Source of the DNA: G963422745 sp963422745
GTDB lineage: Bacteria > Actinomycetota > Acidimicrobiia > Acidimicrobiales > Aldehydirespiratoraceae
DNA length: 64,000 nt
Direction: 5' to 3'
Assembly: GCA_963422745.1 (NCBI GenBank)
Contig: OY730477.1
Span: forward strand, 620,001-684,000
Shown piece after piece: positions 26,939 to 34,340 of this stretch (positions are counted from its first letter, which is position 1; each line of letters starts with the position of its first letter). Under the pieces are notes generated by a model. The model ran no database searches, was not told where the DNA came from, and saw only the letters and a list, made by a program, of their open reading frames with translations. A program made the translations under genes and the position numbers.

Positions 26939-27297
26939 TTCGCCGTCCGACGACCACTCCTTCTTGTGACCACTCTTTCAGCGGTTCCAGCACACTAGAG
27001 ATGGCGAAAGACGACTTCGCCGCCGCGGTACTAGCTAGCCAGGAAACGGCGGTGCAACACAACACTGCCTGTGCTGTTCTCATCTGAATCTCCAAGCAAC
27101 CCAACTTGAGCACCTCGGAACCTTGAACCTGTCTCGTCGCACTCTCGGGTCATTCATGTCAAACCGAAAGAGGTCAACTTGAGTTCCTTGGTGTTGTTTG
27201 GATCTTTCGATGGCAGTGAGCTTCGGCAATATTGAGGTGATTCGTCGGTTGAGTTGAGCACAACTCAGGTGAAGCCGTGGCTAAAGGATCGAATCGG
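26939..27297. other. Intergenic region between pcrA and tRNA-Glu
   Basis: No convincing gene is visible in these 359 bases. A 7-bp perfect hairpin, TGAGTTG (27250-27256) and CAACTCA (27261-27267) around AGCA, lies 31 nt past the 3' end of the minus-strand tRNA and might be its terminator, but there is no T-run. Confidence 0.5.
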
Positions 27298-27370
27298 TAC
27301 CCCGTACGGGATTCGAACCCGTGTTACCGGCGTGAAAGGCCGGCGTCCTAGGCCGCTGGACGAACGGGGC
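27298..27370 (-). tRNA. tRNA-Glu (anticodon TTC)
   Basis: Read on the minus strand, the 73-nt gene starts GCCCCGTTCGTCCAGC. It has the acceptor stem GCCCCGT/ACGGGGT with a G-U closing pair, a D-arm ending CCTAGGAC, an anticodon stem CCGGC/GCCGG around loop CTTTCAC (anticodon TTC), and a T-arm ACGGG-TTCGAAT-CCCGT. The discriminator is A. The genomic sequence continues CCG, so the terminal CCA is only partly encoded. Glutamate identity is inferred from anticodon and overall match to bacterial tRNA-Glu. Confidence 0.95.
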
Positions 27371-27553
27371 CAGATCAATTTTGGAACACCCCAAAAGGTA
27401 CCGTCGCGAACCCGACCGGGACCCATCATAAGGGCAACCGCTGTGTGTTGGAACATAGGCGAATCTAGTAAGCGGGCTATCAGAATCGGTACTCGCAGCG
27501 GGGAGCGGCGACCGACTGTGGTGCTGCCGGGTGACCGTAGGCGACGGATGCGC

Positions 27554-28792
27554 CTACCAGCTGCACGGCAGGTGCTTGATGCCGTTGATGAAGCTCGATC
27601 GAAGCCGGTCAGGCTCGCCCGAGGCGTGAATGTCGGGCAGGCGCGTCAGCAGCTCTCGGTACATCACCGCGATCTGGCGTCGAGCAAGGTGAGCACCCAG
27701 ACAAAAGTGGGGTCCGGGGCCGCCGAAGCCGACGTGGTTGGTGTTGTCACGGGTAATGTCAAACGCGTCGGGGTTGTCGAATACGTCGTTGTCGCGGTTG
27801 GCAGAACCATAAAACAGCACCACCTTGTCGCCCTCATTGAAAACCGTGTTACCGAGCCGTGCCCCGTCTCGGGTGACCGTGCGCCGAAAATGGATAACGG
27901 GACTGGCGCAACGCACAATCTCCTCAACTGCGCCGGGCATTTGAGCTTTGAGATCGGATGTGAGCAGGGCTCGCTGTTCGGGATTGTTGGTCAGGTAGGT
28001 GAGCCCCCATGAAATTGCATTTCGGGTGGTCTCGTTGCCGGCTGCGCACAACAGAATGAAGAAGCTCTGGATCTCCTCACGGGTTAGCTTGTCGCCATCG
28101 ATCTCGGCATTGACCAGCGCGGTGGTTAGGTCGTCGCCTTCAATTCCCTTTCGAGTTCCGGCTACTTCGTCCATCAACGCGGCCAGCCCCGCTCCTGCAG
28201 CCAGGAAAGCCTCAAGCGGGTTCGTTTCGGGATCGACGAACTCGGGATCGCCCTGGCTCAAGATGATGTTTGTTTGTTCGAAGACGTAGCCGTACTGGCT
28301 TTCAGGGATAGCCATCATGTCGCAGATAATCTTCAGCGGGAGCCAGGCGGCTACCTCGGTCACGAAGTCGCACTCGCCGGTTTCGACGAGCCGGTCGACG
28401 ATCTCCTTTGTGGCCGCCTTTACATCGTCAAGGTTTCTGGCCAACATCCGCGGAGTGAAACCGGCCGACACGAGCTTGCGAAGCCGGGCATGACGGGGAT
28501 CGTCCATGTTGATCATTGACCCGAAGAACTCGTTGAACTCCGGCGGCAAGTCCGGCACGTTCGTTCCCTTGCCGGACTGGAACAGATCGGCGCGACGGCT
28601 TGCCTCAACGACATCTGCGTGCTTGGTGACCGCGTAGTAGCCGGGACCCGCTGCAAGGAACTCCGTGTCGGGCTCGGAGAAGAATTGGATCGGGCTCTCT
28701 CGGCGCAGCGTGGCGAAGGCGGCGTGACGATCATCCATCGGCAGGGTCCAGAACCCCTCAAGGTCAGAAAGGTCAATTTCGTCTAGGTGCAT
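27554..28792 (-). CDS. Cytochrome P450
   Basis: 412 residues of a soluble bacterial P450. The I-helix oxygen-binding motif is CAAGNETTRN near residue 250, and the heme loop is GFGGPGPHFCLGAHLAR near residue 350-366 with the Cys thiolate ligand. The sequence NMDDPRHARLRKLVSAGFTPR near 95 resembles the mycobacterial steroid and branched-lipid hydroxylases (CYP124/125/142 group), so a sterol or lipid substrate is plausible but not shown. No ferredoxin or reductase is next to it; electrons would come from elsewhere. Confidence 0.92.
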   Translation of the reverse strand: MHLDEIDLSDLEGFWTLPMDDRHAAFATLRRESPIQFFSEPDTEFLAAGPGYYAVTKHADVVEASRRADLFQSGKGTNVPDLPPEFNEFFGSMINMDDPRHARLRKLVSAGFTPRMLARNLDDVKAATKEIVDRLVETGECDFVTEVAAWLPLKIICDMMAIPESQYGYVFEQTNIILSQGDPEFVDPETNPLEAFLAAGAGLAALMDEVAGTRKGIEGDDLTTALVNAEIDGDKLTREEIQSFFILLCAAGNETTRNAISWGLTYLTNNPEQRALLTSDLKAQMPGAVEEIVRCASPVIHFRRTVTRDGARLGNTVFNEGDKVVLFYGSANRDNDVFDNPDAFDITRDNTNHVGFGGPGPHFCLGAHLARRQIAVMYRELLTRLPDIHASGEPDRLRSSFINGIKHLPCSW

Positions 28793-28877
28793 AGACGCGA
28801 CCGTAGCCGTCGGCCACCTAGCAAGTGCCGTTGTGTGGGCCGGGTAGGTGGCTTTGTGTGGGGGTGTGTTGCGCGGG

Positions 28878-29600
28878 TCAGTGGTCGTGAAGTTTGATCC
28901 GGATGCGTTTGTTGTTGCGGCCTTTTGATTCGGTTTTGGTGACCTCGAGGCGGCCTACTTCACCTGTGCTGGCGACGTGGGTGCCGCCGTCGGCTTGCTT
29001 GTCGAGCCCGACTATGTCGACCACACGAATCTCGTCGACGGACTCCGGGATCAGATTGACCTTGGTTCGGATCAGGTCATCGTCGGCCAGGGCTACTCGG
29101 CGCGGCAGAAACGAGACTTGGATTGGTCGGTCTGCGGCGATCTCGGCGTTAACAAGGTCGGTGATTTGCGAAGCAAAATCCGCTGGCAACGGACCGAATT
29201 CGAAATCCATGCGTGCCGACAGCGGTTCCATGTTGCCGCCTGTGACCGAAACCCCCCATTGGTTCCAGATGACCCCACAAAGAATGTGCAGAGCCGTATG
29301 GGTGCGCATCAGACGATGGCGACGATCCCAATCCAAGGCGCCGTGCACCTCGGTGCCGATTTCGGGCCGATCGCCCTCAATAGTATGCAACACCACCGGT
29401 CCTTTCGTGAACACCCGCATGACCCGGCTCTGCCCACCGTCCCACGACAGTGATCCGGTGTCGTGGGGTTGGCCACCTCCGGTCGGATAAAAGGCGCTGC
29501 GGTCGAGTGCGACAGCACCCTCATCGTTAAGCGCGCTCACTGTCGCTGTGAACGTTCGTATCTGCGAATCACGCAAGTACAAACGGTTGGTTTCGGTCAC
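28878..29600 (-). CDS. AlaX-type alanyl-tRNA editing protein
   Basis: Free-standing homologue of the AlaRS editing domain, which removes wrongly charged Ser or Gly from tRNA-Ala. The 240-residue protein has SAFYPTGGGQPHDTG near residue 35, the zinc motif HTALHIL near 100, and DKQADGGTHVASTGEVG near 207. In the last motif the Cys that usually precedes GGTHV is Asp, leaving a His-rich site. GTG 29600 is chosen because GAGGAGG lies just upstream; an earlier frame opening at 29630 has none. It probably forms a pair with neither neighbour; gaps are 51 and 85 nt. Confidence 0.85.
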   Translation of the reverse strand: MTETNRLYLRDSQIRTFTATVSALNDEGAVALDRSAFYPTGGGQPHDTGSLSWDGGQSRVMRVFTKGPVVLHTIEGDRPEIGTEVHGALDWDRRHRLMRTHTALHILCGVIWNQWGVSVTGGNMEPLSARMDFEFGPLPADFASQITDLVNAEIAADRPIQVSFLPRRVALADDDLIRTKVNLIPESVDEIRVVDIVGLDKQADGGTHVASTGEVGRLEVTKTESKGRNNKRIRIKLHDH

Positions 29601-29651
29601 GGTTGTCCTCCTCAAGCCGATGCGGCCCAAAGGTGTATAAGAAGTGCTTGG

Positions 29652-30212
29652 CTAGTCGAGCGTGGCGGGTGTGGCGACGCTAGAGCGGTTGATATCGACA
29701 CGGATGTTGTCGTCCTTGTCGACGGTCACCGGGAAACTCTCGATCGTCTCACCAGTCGAAAGGATGCCTTGGGCGTTCATCGTCACCACCGCGCAACTGT
29801 CGGAAGTCGCGTCGGACTCCTGCGAAACAACGTCTTGGGCAGCAGCGGACAGCACGAAGTAGTCCTCGGTGTCGTTCCAGCGAAAAAAGCAGAATCGCGG
29901 AAATCCCGGTGGACGTGCAGCAAACGCCCACCATCCAGTCATCGGGTCTGAGCCGAGATGGGACACGATGATGTCGCGGCTGCGACCGGCGACGTCGGAA
30001 TACAGAATCGGTCCGCTTTCGGAGATCTCTGCTGCTATTCGGGCGGCCTGTCCTGCGTTGAAGTCGGTGTCACCCAAGCGAATCTCCACCTCGCCACCCG
30101 ATCGAGACAGCCAGAACACGCCAAGCCCCAAGACCAACGCAATCATCACGCCCGAAAATCCCATGATCAGCGCGCTGCGTGCGTTGATCCTTGGTCCTCG
30201 GGTTACCGGCAC
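29652..30212 (-). CDS. Single-pass membrane protein of unknown function
   Basis: 186 residues from a GTG with AGGAGG 7 nt upstream. A basic N-terminus (RGPRINARSALI) is followed by one membrane helix at about residues 16-36 (GFSGVMIALVLGLGVFWL) and a soluble part of about 150 residues, probably outside the cell. The segment PRFCFFRWNDTEDYFVL and DSCAVVTMNAQG hold two cysteines that might form a disulphide. I do not recognise a family. It lies upstream of the AlaX gene and divergent from sucC. Confidence 0.7.
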   Translation of the reverse strand: MPVTRGPRINARSALIMGFSGVMIALVLGLGVFWLSRSGGEVEIRLGDTDFNAGQAARIAAEISESGPILYSDVAGRSRDIIVSHLGSDPMTGWWAFAARPPGFPRFCFFRWNDTEDYFVLSAAAQDVVSQESDATSDSCAVVTMNAQGILSTGETIESFPVTVDKDDNIRVDINRSSVATPATLD

Positions 30213-30313
30213 GGGCGGGCCTCCTAGTCGTTCAATAACGAGGCAATTGTTGACGAGGTAACGAATTGGGCTTCGACTAGTATTGTTTGTTCGCGTTGGA
30301 GAGGCAGAACCCG

Positions 30314-31462
30314 GTGGATCTCTTTGAGCACCAAGGCAAGGAGTTCTTCGCCCAGTATGGCCTTCTGGTGAGTCCGGGGGAGGTGGTGTTCACGGCCGCT
30401 GAGGCGGTTATCGCCGCCGAGCGACTGGGTCTGCCGGTGATGGTCAAGGCCCAAGTCCACACCGGTGGCCGAGGCAAAGCCGGGGGTGTCAAGTTCGCAG
30501 CGGATCTGGATCAGGTTCGCGAGCACGCCGAGAATATTCTGGGACTCAACATCAGCGGACACATAGTTGCGCGTCTGTGGATCGAGAAGGCCGCCGAAAT
30601 CGCCGAGGAGTACTACGCCTGCTTCACGCTGGATCGTTCCGCCAAGATGCATCTTGGCCTGCTGTCGGCGCAAGGCGGTGTGGATATTGAAGCTGTCGCC
30701 GAACAAAATCCGCAGGCCGTTGCCAAGATCTGGGTTGATCCGGTCGACGGTTTGGGAGAGGTCGTCTGCCGAGACTGGGTGAAAGCCGCCGGGCTGGACG
30801 CCGCGCAAGGAATCGTGGAGCTCCTAACCGATCTGTATACGGCATTCACCGACGGAGACGCAGAACTCGTTGAGGTAAACCCACTGATTCTCACACCGGC
30901 AGGTCGGGTGCATGTGCTTGACGCCAAGGTAACCCTTGATGCAAACAGCAGGTTTCGCCATCCCGACTACTTGCGATATGAAGAGACCCAAACACGCGAC
31001 GACCGCGAAGCGGCGGCGCACGAAAAAGGGTTGCAGTACGTTGGACTTGACGGCTCCGTGGGGGTGATCGCCAACGGTGCGGGCCTCGCTATGAGCACCG
31101 TTGATGTGGTCAATCAAGTTGGTGGTCGACCTGCCAACTTCTTGGACATCGGCGGCGGTGCCAATGCCGACGTAATGGCAGCAGCGCTTGAGGTCATCAA
31201 CAACGATCCGTCTGTGAGGGCGATATTCATCAACATCTTCGGTGGTATCACCCGAGGCGAGGAAGTCGCCGACGGTATCGTTGAGGCTATGGGCCGGGTC
31301 GATATCGACTCGCCGATCGTGGTTCGTCTCGATGGTACAAACGCGGATGTCGGGCGGGCGATACTTGAGCCGAGACTCGGCGAGAAGCTGATGATGGAAC
31401 CGACGATGCTTGAGGCGGCTCGGCGAGCAGTAGTCCTAGCTGCAGAGACGGCGGTCACCTGA
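30314..31462 (+). CDS. sucC: Succinyl-CoA synthetase subunit beta
   Basis: 382 residues from GTG 30314 (VDLFEHQGKEFFAQYG, the standard start). The ATP-grasp domain covers about residues 1-235 with KAQVHTGGRGKAGGVKFA near 44 and VEVNPLILTPAGRV near 193; the CoA-ligase domain follows with FLDIGGGANADVM near 275 and FINIFGGITRGEEVA near 304. Makes succinate and nucleotide triphosphate from succinyl-CoA in the TCA cycle. An earlier in-frame start at 30287 is not conserved. The stop overlaps the sucD ATG. Confidence 0.97.
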   Translation: MDLFEHQGKEFFAQYGLLVSPGEVVFTAAEAVIAAERLGLPVMVKAQVHTGGRGKAGGVKFAADLDQVREHAENILGLNISGHIVARLWIEKAAEIAEEYYACFTLDRSAKMHLGLLSAQGGVDIEAVAEQNPQAVAKIWVDPVDGLGEVVCRDWVKAAGLDAAQGIVELLTDLYTAFTDGDAELVEVNPLILTPAGRVHVLDAKVTLDANSRFRHPDYLRYEETQTRDDREAAAHEKGLQYVGLDGSVGVIANGAGLAMSTVDVVNQVGGRPANFLDIGGGANADVMAAALEVINNDPSVRAIFINIFGGITRGEEVADGIVEAMGRVDIDSPIVVRLDGTNADVGRAILEPRLGEKLMMEPTMLEAARRAVVLAAETAVT

Positions 31463-32346
31463 TGAGTATCTTCGTCGATGAGAAGACCAAGGTTGTGTAT
31501 CAGGGACTCACAGGCTCCCAGGGCAGGTTCTACGGACTATTGAACCGTGATTACGGAACGCAGGTGGTTGCTGGCACCAATCCCAAAAAGGCCGGTACCG
31601 ATGTTGAGGGTATACCCGTCTTCGCCGACGTCGCCGAGGCTGTGCAGGCAACCGGCGCCACCACGAGTTGTATCTTCATCCCCGCTCCCGGAGTGCTTGA
31701 CGCGGTTATGGAAGCAGCAAGCGGAGGCGTGGAACTAATTGTCGCTATCACCGAAGGAGTGCCAGCCCACGACGAGATGCTTATGTACAACCGGCTCCGT
31801 CGGGACTTTCCCAGTGTGCGTCTGCTGGGGCCGAACTGTCCTGGCATCATCAGTCCCGGCAAATGCAACATCGGCATCACCGCCGGGCACATCGCCAAGT
31901 CGGGCGGCCCTGTCGGCATTGTCAGCCGTTCAGGGACCTTGACCTATCAAGCGCTGTACGAACTGAAACAGAACGACATCGGCGTCACCACCTGCGTGGG
32001 TATCGGAGGCGACCCGGTGCCGGGCACATCGTTCATCGATTGCCTTGAGGCATTCGAGGCGGACCTTGACACCAAGGCCGTGATGATGATTGGCGAGATC
32101 GGCGGGTCCGCTGAGGAGGAGGCAGCCGAATTCATCGGGGACCAGATGACCAAGCCGGTGGTTGGCTATATCGCAGGGGTCACCGCTCCGCCGGGGAAAA
32201 AGATGGGCCATGCCGGTGCCATAGTCTCAGGCGGTAAAGGCACAGCCTCGGCTAAGATGGAGGCCCTGCGCAGATCCGGCGCGGTCATAGGTCAAAACCC
32301 AACAGAGGCGGGGCAACTCGTAGCGAACATTGTCGCGGGACTATAA
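31462..32346 (+). CDS. sucD: Succinyl-CoA synthetase subunit alpha
   Basis: 294 residues. The CoA-binding Rossmann part has YQGLTGSQGRFYGLLNRDYG near residue 14, and the catalytic histidine lies in KMGHAGAIVSGGKGTASAK near residue 250. GIVSRSGTLTYQA near 152 is also typical. It forms the heterodimer or heterotetramer with SucC and carries the phosphohistidine. Translationally coupled with sucC through a one-base TGATG overlap. Confidence 0.98.
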   Translation: MSIFVDEKTKVVYQGLTGSQGRFYGLLNRDYGTQVVAGTNPKKAGTDVEGIPVFADVAEAVQATGATTSCIFIPAPGVLDAVMEAASGGVELIVAITEGVPAHDEMLMYNRLRRDFPSVRLLGPNCPGIISPGKCNIGITAGHIAKSGGPVGIVSRSGTLTYQALYELKQNDIGVTTCVGIGGDPVPGTSFIDCLEAFEADLDTKAVMMIGEIGGSAEEEAAEFIGDQMTKPVVGYIAGVTAPPGKKMGHAGAIVSGGKGTASAKMEALRRSGAVIGQNPTEAGQLVANIVAGL

Positions 32347-32387
32347 ATCTGTCGTGTGTTGCTAGATCTGTGGGTTGACCCGTTTCG

Positions 32388-33506
32388 ATGGCGCATAGCG
32401 ATGTTTCGCGCTTCGTGAAGGGTCTAATCACAGCGGTGCTGGTGTGCTTGGTTGGATCGTCGTGCACATCAACAGGGGCTATGGATGAACCCATAGCCCT
32501 CGACGAAGGTTCCACGGCAACCGGCACGGAAGTGATGGCCAGTACCGAAATGATGTCGGGGTCCTCCGCTCCGAAGCCGTTGCCAGCCGCACCGGCACCG
32601 CAACCTTTGGAGAATGGGCACGATGTCGGCTTCGACAGTTTTGAAGGGTTGACCCATGATGCCAAGGGCGTTGTTGCCAACGGCCAAGCCAAGGGGGTGC
32701 TTGTCACTCCCAGCGGCTGGGTCACACCGATCCTCAAAGCGACCGCGGACAGCTGGACTGTGTGGACTCCGTGTGGTCGCGCCGAACAGGTTACACAAGG
32801 CCGGGTGATTGAGAAGGCCGACTTCGTGATCGATCCCGGTCATGGTGGTCCCAGCGAACCGGGCGCGGTGGGACCGAGTGGGCTCCGGGAGGCTGATCTG
32901 AATATGGAGGTCTCGACCAGAATCCGCGACTATCTCCGCAGCGCCGGATACTCCGTTGTGATGACCCGTCACTCCGATGTACGTGTCCCGATCGTTACCC
33001 GCGCTGAGATCGCACGAGCCCTTGATCCGATCGCTTTCATATCGGTGCACTTCAACGCTGGGACCAACGCCCGAAGCGCCCGACCCGGCACGGAGATGTA
33101 TCACCAACTCGATTCCGCCGATTCGAAGCGGCTGGCCGGGCTGTTATACGAAGAGACTGTTGGTGTGTTGTCCCTGCATTCCATTGATTGGGTTGCGCTG
33201 GTGGATGCTGGTGTGCTGGTTCGTGCTGATCAACAAGGTGATGACTACTACGGGGTACTTCGCCGGCCCGGGCCGGTGACCAGCGTGCTCGCTGAGTTCG
33301 GTTACCTGTCAAACTCTGCTGAGGAGAAGTTCTACTCCAGGCCCGAGGTGCAGGAAATGCTCGCCGAAGCCACAGTGCGGGCTGTGAATCGATATGTCCG
33401 TTCGTCGGATCCCGGCAGTGGGTTCGTTGACAAGCCGATGTTTCGAGGGTTCGGCCCTTCTGGCGCTGGTCGCACCGACAACTGCGTCGACCCGGTATTG
33501 CAGTAG
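32388..33506 (+). CDS. N-acetylmuramoyl-L-alanine amidase, lipoprotein
   Basis: 372 residues. A lipoprotein signal peptide (basic start, hydrophobic core, lipobox VGSS|C with Cys26) is followed by a Ser/Ala/Pro-rich linker to about residue 75 and an Amidase_3 domain from about residue 143. Zinc ligands are His in IDPGHGG near 149, Glu in LREADLNM near 167 and His in ISVHFNAG near 222. It would cleave the amide bond between MurNAc and the peptide stem, at the outer face of the membrane. It follows sucD by 41 nt, so co-transcription is possible but functionally odd. Confidence 0.9.
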   Translation: MAHSDVSRFVKGLITAVLVCLVGSSCTSTGAMDEPIALDEGSTATGTEVMASTEMMSGSSAPKPLPAAPAPQPLENGHDVGFDSFEGLTHDAKGVVANGQAKGVLVTPSGWVTPILKATADSWTVWTPCGRAEQVTQGRVIEKADFVIDPGHGGPSEPGAVGPSGLREADLNMEVSTRIRDYLRSAGYSVVMTRHSDVRVPIVTRAEIARALDPIAFISVHFNAGTNARSARPGTEMYHQLDSADSKRLAGLLYEETVGVLSLHSIDWVALVDAGVLVRADQQGDDYYGVLRRPGPVTSVLAEFGYLSNSAEEKFYSRPEVQEMLAEATVRAVNRYVRSSDPGSGFVDKPMFRGFGPSGAGRTDNCVDPVLQ

Positions 33507-33635
33507 CAGTCTTGTGTCAGTAGCTGCCTAACGCTCGGGCCGGGCACCTTTAGTTTCGATATCTGCGATGCCCGATCCTCGGAGCGAGGGCAATCCCCGC
33601 CCAGGGCAATAACAGTGCAAACTCGTGGCTTGGGG

Positions 33636-34304
33636 TCAGAGACGCCGGATCATCGTCACACCGTCGCCCACGGCTAGCATCGCGACTTCCGTCCGCGGAT
33701 CCGCCACGACGTGATCGTTGAAGCGCCGTAGCGCGATGGTGTCATTGTCGTCGTTCTTCGACGGTGGCGCGACGGTGCGTCCGCTCCAGAGTGTGTTGTC
33801 GACGAGGATCACTCCACGGTCCGAGAGTTTCGGTAGCAGCATCTCGTAGTAATCCAAGTAGCCGGTCTTGTCGGCGTCAATGAAAGCCAGATCAATCGGT
33901 GGATCATCGTTGCGGGCGGCGAGCGTTTCCAGTGCCGGGCCGATCACCAACTCAATCTTGTCGTCTACTCCCGCTTGTTGCCAGTAGTGCTGGGCGATAT
34001 CGGTCCATTCGGTGCTTATATCGCAGCACAACATACGCGCACCTGGTCTAAGCGCCAAGGCGACTGTGAGCGCCGAGTAGCCGGTGAAGGTGCCGATCTC
34101 CACCACGAAACGTGGTTGCGACGCAGCGGTGAACACCGACATGAACGCGCCTTGGTCGGGTCCTATTTGCATCCCGGCGAACGGGCCGACGGCGGGTGAT
34201 CCGTAGGTTTTCGAGATCAACGCGGCCTGGACTTCTCCAGGTGCACTTGAGTGTGCTGCAACGTATTGCGCCACCGACTCTGGGAGGACGCTTATTCCGG
34301 CCAT
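33636..34304 (-). CDS. SAM-dependent O-methyltransferase
   Basis: 222 residues of the class I catechol/caffeoyl-CoA O-methyltransferase type. FVVEIGTFTGYSALTVAL near residue 68 is the SAM-binding loop, CCDIS near 95 the ribose-binding acid, LAFIDADKTGYLDYYE near 137 the metal-binding Asp region and ILVDNTLWSGR near 165 the second metal site. A divalent-metal catechol-like substrate is likely; which one is unknown. It has an AAGGAG ribosome binding site and lies next to the ABC-transporter fusion genes and an aromatic-degradation cluster. Confidence 0.88.
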   Translation of the reverse strand: MAGISVLPESVAQYVAAHSSAPGEVQAALISKTYGSPAVGPFAGMQIGPDQGAFMSVFTAASQPRFVVEIGTFTGYSALTVALALRPGARMLCCDISTEWTDIAQHYWQQAGVDDKIELVIGPALETLAARNDDPPIDLAFIDADKTGYLDYYEMLLPKLSDRGVILVDNTLWSGRTVAPPSKNDDNDTIALRRFNDHVVADPRTEVAMLAVGDGVTMIRRL

Positions 34305-34340
34305 GAGCAGCTCCTTAACCGGCGAATAGCATAAGCGGGT

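Noticed and set aside
27254..28012. 252-codon plus-strand frame
   Set aside because: Runs over the tRNA-Glu and the antisense of the P450 gene.
33577..33589. Small hairpin between convergent amidase and methyltransferase genes
   Set aside because: Only a 5-bp stem with a 3-nt loop and no T-run; too weak to call a terminator.
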